A stretch of 8,639 nt of DNA from NCBI GenBank assembly GCA_003457065.1, contig DMJQ01000049.1, positions 11,991 through 20,629 on the forward strand, given 5' to 3'. The position numbers and the translations under genes were made by a program. The notes beneath the pieces were generated by a model, which made no database searches, had not been told where the DNA came from, and saw only the letters and a list, made by a program, of their open reading frames with translations. Positions 6,131 through 8,639 of the stretch are shown in pieces. Within the stretch, counting starts at the first letter, position 1. Every line of letters starts with the position of its first letter. This DNA comes from Clostridiales bacterium. Lineage in GTDB: Bacteria > Bacillota > Clostridia > Tissierellales > Sedimentibacteraceae.

Positions 6131-7414
6131 CTATAATAGTTTTGTAATATCATACTCTGAGCTTAAAACAAGCCAGTTTTGAGGGAAGTATTTCATGATG
6201 TTCCAGTATCCTACTCCTTCAAAGCCGTATTCGCTAAATAAATCTAATTTTGCCTGTATACTTCTTGCATCTTCAAACCAAACCTGGTGCTGTCTTCCCT
6301 GATCATCATAATAAATGAAAAAAGGAGCCTGTGCCTCTTCATCATATTGAATTTGTGCGCCGACTTCTTCGGCAAGCTGTACAGCTTCTACATTTGAAAC
6401 AGAATCGGCTCTTGAAACATTCTGTATGTACGGCAGCATAAAATCATAGCCGTAATTGGGAATGCCCATGTAAATTTTCTCTCTCGGAATTTCCGTAACG
6501 GCATAATCCAGCACTTCCTCAACTCTGTTAACCGGAGCAACCGCCATTGCAGGCCCGTAAGTATAACCCCATTCATAAGTCATAAGAAGAACTCTGTTGG
6601 CAGCTTCACCCAGAGCAGGATAATCGTGAGCTTCGTATAAAAGCCCGGGCTGATCTGCGGAGGTTTTCGGAGCCAGTGCTGCAAACACCTGAAATCCTTC
6701 CTGATTTAATCTTTCAGTCATGTTTCTTACGAATTCGACAAATTTTTCTCTGTCTTCGGGCAGCACATACTCAAAGTCTATGTCCAGACCGTAGTATTGC
6801 TTTTCTTTCATGTTTTGTACGACATTTTCTATTAAGTTGTTTTGTACAACCGGATCATTAAGTATTACATGAGCAAGTTCATTGCTGAATGTTCCTTCTT
6901 CAGTCAATGTAGAAATAAGCATGAGCGGTGCAACTCCGTAATCCCTGGCTATTCTTATCAGTTCCTCATCGTCAATTCCGATGAGATCTCCCTCCGGAGT
7001 TATTCCGTAAGTGAACAGTGTTAAATATGTCAGATACGGCAGCGTCTTCATGAGAACCGTTCTGTCAATATTCGGATAGGCATATCCGATAACACTGATG
7101 GGACCTCTTTTTTCCTCTGCAAGACTTATAGTTATCTGTTCACCGGGAAATATTGCATCGGCATAAGCAATCTGCGGATTGTACTGCAATAATTGCGTAA
7201 CTGTCGTTCCGTATCTCCGGGCGATATTTTCAAGCGTATCTCCCGGCTGAACTGTATGAACCTGCTCAGGCACAAGTATGACCAGTGTCTGCCCCGGCAC
7301 GAGAACATTGGGGTCTTGCAGTTCATTATCCGCAATTATTTTTTGCGGTGAAGCATTGTATTGCGCGGCAATTGAATATATGGTATCACCTGGCTGAACT
7401 ACATGGATTATCAT
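6131..7414 (-). CDS. sleL: LysM-LysM-GH18 spore cortex-lytic N-acetylglucosaminidase (SleL/YaaH type)
   Basis: Peptidoglycan hydrolase of 427 residues. This is the length of Bacillus YaaH/SleL, which cleaves cortex fragments during germination as an N-acetylglucosaminidase. Two LysM carbohydrate-binding repeats occupy about residues 3-46 (VVQPGDTIYSIA) and 52-97 (TVQPGDTLENIA). A glycoside hydrolase family 18 barrel covers about 105-415. The catalytic strand YGLDIDFEY carries the acid Glu215 with Asp211 and Asp213, and MTYEWG (278-283) and GVGYWN (400-405) are further barrel landmarks. The first Asp of the usual DxxDxDxE motif is Tyr208 here. There is no cleavable signal peptide, which fits spore enzymes deposited from the mother cell. 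The ATG follows AAGGAGA by 7 bases. A vegetative wall hydrolase or a germination-unrelated LysM-GH18 protein is the alternative. The upstream region supports either sporulation or sigma-A control. Confidence 0.9.
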   Translation of the reverse strand: MIIHVVQPGDTIYSIAAQYNASPQKIIADNELQDPNVLVPGQTLVILVPEQVHTVQPGDTLENIARRYGTTVTQLLQYNPQIAYADAIFPGEQITISLAEEKRGPISVIGYAYPNIDRTVLMKTLPYLTYLTLFTYGITPEGDLIGIDDEELIRIARDYGVAPLMLISTLTEEGTFSNELAHVILNDPVVQNNLIENVVQNMKEKQYYGLDIDFEYVLPEDREKFVEFVRNMTERLNQEGFQVFAALAPKTSADQPGLLYEAHDYPALGEAANRVLLMTYEWGYTYGPAMAVAPVNRVEEVLDYAVTEIPREKIYMGIPNYGYDFMLPYIQNVSRADSVSNVEAVQLAEEVGAQIQYDEEAQAPFFIYYDDQGRQHQVWFEDARSIQAKLDLFSEYGFEGVGYWNIMKYFPQNWLVLSSEYDITKLL

Positions 7415-7443
7415 AATTTCTCTCCTTTTTTCTTTTCTTCCAT

Positions 7444-7473
7444 TAGTATATGCATTAACAATCCAATTGTTAA
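7444..7473 (-). promoter_or_regulatory. Promoter region of the sleL-like gene, readable as SigK-like or sigma-A
   Basis: Two overlapping readings exist on the minus strand. Mother-cell SigK pattern: AC (7469-7470), 16 bases, CATATACTA (7444-7452), an exact match to CATANNNTA. Sigma-A pattern: TTAACA (7468-7473), 17 bases, TATACT (7445-7450), each box 5 of 6. Either would start transcription near 7437, leaving a short leader of about 23 bases that includes the ribosome binding site. Sequence alone cannot decide. The product favours sporulation control. Confidence 0.6.
7455..7473. repeat. 19-bp operator-like palindrome in the sleL promoter
   Basis: TTAACAAT (7455-7462) and ATTGTTAA (7466-7473) are perfect complements with a 3-base centre. 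The palindrome covers the -35 box and most of the spacer of the promoter described above. That is the usual place for a dimeric repressor to block RNA polymerase. No T-run follows, so it is not a terminator. Confidence 0.6.
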
Positions 7474-7545
7474 GCAGGCGGCGGGTAATTTTACCAATTT
7501 ATTCTCTCCCGCGCCAGTATAAATACTAACCGTTTGCCGCGGTAC

Positions 7546-7581
7546 AAAAAAGCATGAGAAGATTATCCGTCCGCTCATGCT
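7546..7581 (-). terminator. Intrinsic terminator of gatB
   Basis: On the minus strand AGCATGAG (7581-7574) pairs perfectly with CTCATGCT (7558-7551) across a 15-base loop, followed by further T residues to 7546. It starts 8 bases beyond the gatB stop and cuts gatB off from the sleL-like gene. Confidence 0.85.
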
Positions 7582-7589
7582 AATATTCA

Positions 7590-8639
7590 TTATGGTTTTA
7601 TCAGCTGTTTCACAATTTCCGTCGCCAGAACCGCATCTGCCTTTCCTTTTGTTTCTTTCATTATATAACCGATGATGGCCGCAAGTGCCTTCTCTTTTCC
7701 TGCTAAATACTGTGATGCGGCATCTTCGTTTTCCTCCACTGCCTTCCGGCAGAGCCTTTTTAATTCATCCTCATCTATTCCTGCCATATCTTTTTCCGAA
7801 ATAAACTCTTTTGCCGATTTGCCCGTATCAAGCATCTGCTCAAGAACATTTCTCGCCATGCTGGAATTTATTTTTTTGCTTTCGGTTAAAACAATAAGTT
7901 CATTCAGATATTCAGGCGGAATAGAAATGCCGCACTCTTCCTTTTCGTCATCGGTAGGCATTCTTCTGAAAATCTGTCCCAGAATATAATTTGCGGCAGT
8001 TCTTTTGTTTTTAGTATCCCTGCATGCTTCTTCAAAATATTCCGCAACTTTTTTATATTTTATCAGAAGTTCCGCATCCGCTTCCGGCAGCCCGTAGTCA
8101 TTTATGAACCGGCTGTACTTTTCTCCGGGAAGCTCAGGCAGCTGCTCCTTGAATTTTTTTATTTCTTCTTCGTCGGACAAAGAAATCGTAACTAAATCCG
8201 GTTCCCTGAAATATCTGTAATCATCCGCATCTTCCTTTCCGCGCATGGTTTCTGTGATATTTAAGTCCTGGTTGTAACGCCTCGTTTCCTGTTCGATTTC
8301 TCCGCCGCTTTCAAGGATGTCAATCTGCCTGTCAAACTCATATTCTATTGCCTTGGCAATAAAGCTTAAAGAGTTCATATTTTTTATTTCGGTCCTCGTA
8401 CCGTAACTTTTCTCTCCCTTTTTTCTCGCTGAAATATTAACATCGCAGCGCAGTGAGCCTTCCTGCATCTTAACGTCAGAAACACCAATATATTTCATAA
8501 TCAGCCTCAGGCGGTCAATATATTCAACTGCCTCATCAATGCTCCTTATATCAGGTTCCGACACGATTTCTATGAGAGGAACTCCGCCTCTGTTATAGTC
8601 TATATAAGTGTCATCTCTTTCATGAATTAGCTTGCCTGC
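7590..8639 (-). CDS. gatB: Aspartyl/glutamyl-tRNA amidotransferase subunit B, C-terminal 349 residues (partial)
   Basis: Subunit B of the GatCAB complex, which binds misacylated Glu-tRNA(Gln) or Asp-tRNA(Asn), activates the acid with ATP and lets ammonia from GatA amidate it. The frame enters at the window edge with 25 codons (AGKLIHERDDTYIDYNRGG...) before the GTG at 8564. That GTG is an internal Val and not a start: the upstream residues match GatB. Family signatures include PLIEIVSEPDIRS, RCDVNIS, GTRTEIKNMNS, QETRRYN and DYRYFREPDL, all from the cradle/kinase-like domain. They are followed by a helical linker and the YqeY-like tRNA-binding tail ending GKADAVLATEIVKQLI. GatB is normally about 475 residues, so roughly 125 N-terminal residues lie outside the window; gatC and gatA would be expected further upstream. 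Termination is by the hairpin 8 bases downstream. Confidence 0.97.
   Translation of the reverse strand, partial: AGKLIHERDDTYIDYNRGGVPLIEIVSEPDIRSIDEAVEYIDRLRLIMKYIGVSDVKMQEGSLRCDVNISARKKGEKSYGTRTEIKNMNSLSFIAKAIEYEFDRQIDILESGGEIEQETRRYNQDLNITETMRGKEDADDYRYFREPDLVTISLSDEEEIKKFKEQLPELPGEKYSRFINDYGLPEADAELLIKYKKVAEYFEEACRDTKNKRTAANYILGQIFRRMPTDDEKEECGISIPPEYLNELIVLTESKKINSSMARNVLEQMLDTGKSAKEFISEKDMAGIDEDELKRLCRKAVEENEDAASQYLAGKEKALAAIIGYIMKETKGKADAVLATEIVKQLIKP

Noticed and set aside
7482..7545. Short palindromes GGTAA-TT-TTACC and AGTAT-AA-ATACT between the gatB terminator and the sleL promoter
   Set aside because: Arms of only five base pairs in AT-rich DNA are expected by chance, and neither overlaps a promoter box.
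7672..7989. Plus-strand open frame of 105 codons
   Set aside because: It is antisense to the conserved tail of gatB and has no supporting signals.
1..8639. A mobile element, CRISPR array, toxin-antitoxin or new defence system
   Set aside because: No transposase, integrase, direct-repeat array, small paired genes or nuclease/helicase motifs are present. The genes are mostly recognisable chromosomal functions.

Overview
The window is AT-rich, and every gene I can support lies on the minus strand, so transcription runs from high to low coordinates. The gene content fits a low-GC, endospore-forming member of the Clostridia. It has a Gram-positive-type GatB, a two-LysM plus GH18 enzyme of the SleL/YaaH spore cortex-lytic type, a long clostridial-looking glutamine synthetase and strong AGGAGG-like ribosome binding sites. 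I cannot name a genus. A Sedimentibacter- or Tissierella-like relative is only a guess.

Layout in the direction of transcription: (1) 8639-7590, the C-terminal part of gatB, cut by the window edge and closed by a clear intrinsic terminator. (2) 7414-6131, a sleL/yaaH-type LysM-GH18 gene with a promoter region that fits either a sigma-A or a SigK-like pattern and carries a 19-bp palindrome. (3) 6055-4763, a 430-residue protein of unknown function with a charged linker of 8-residue tandem repeats. It lies 75 bases downstream of the cortex-lytic gene, with no clear terminator between them. (4) 4692-4099, a small protein resembling the zinc-dependent phospholipase C fold, with its own extended -10 promoter and a strong terminator. 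(5) 3975-3346, a HAD-family phosphatase with its own promoter. (6) 3232-1334, a long, atypical glutamine synthetase with its own promoter and terminator. (7) 977-1, the N-terminal two thirds of an NhaC-type Na+/H+ antiporter, preceded by a leader of about 190 bases that begins with a long three-part hairpin.

The genes look like several short transcription units and not one operon: four promoters have well-spaced -35 and -10 boxes, and three terminators are convincing. The functions are mostly housekeeping (tRNA-dependent amidation, nitrogen assimilation, ion homeostasis, phosphatase) plus a probable spore-related pair at 7414-4763. I found no CRISPR array, mobile element, tRNA or rRNA, and nothing that I would call a new defence or biosynthetic system. 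The items most worth a second look are the structured nhaC leader, the control region of the sleL-like gene, the repeat-containing unknown protein and the unusual glutamine synthetase subclass.
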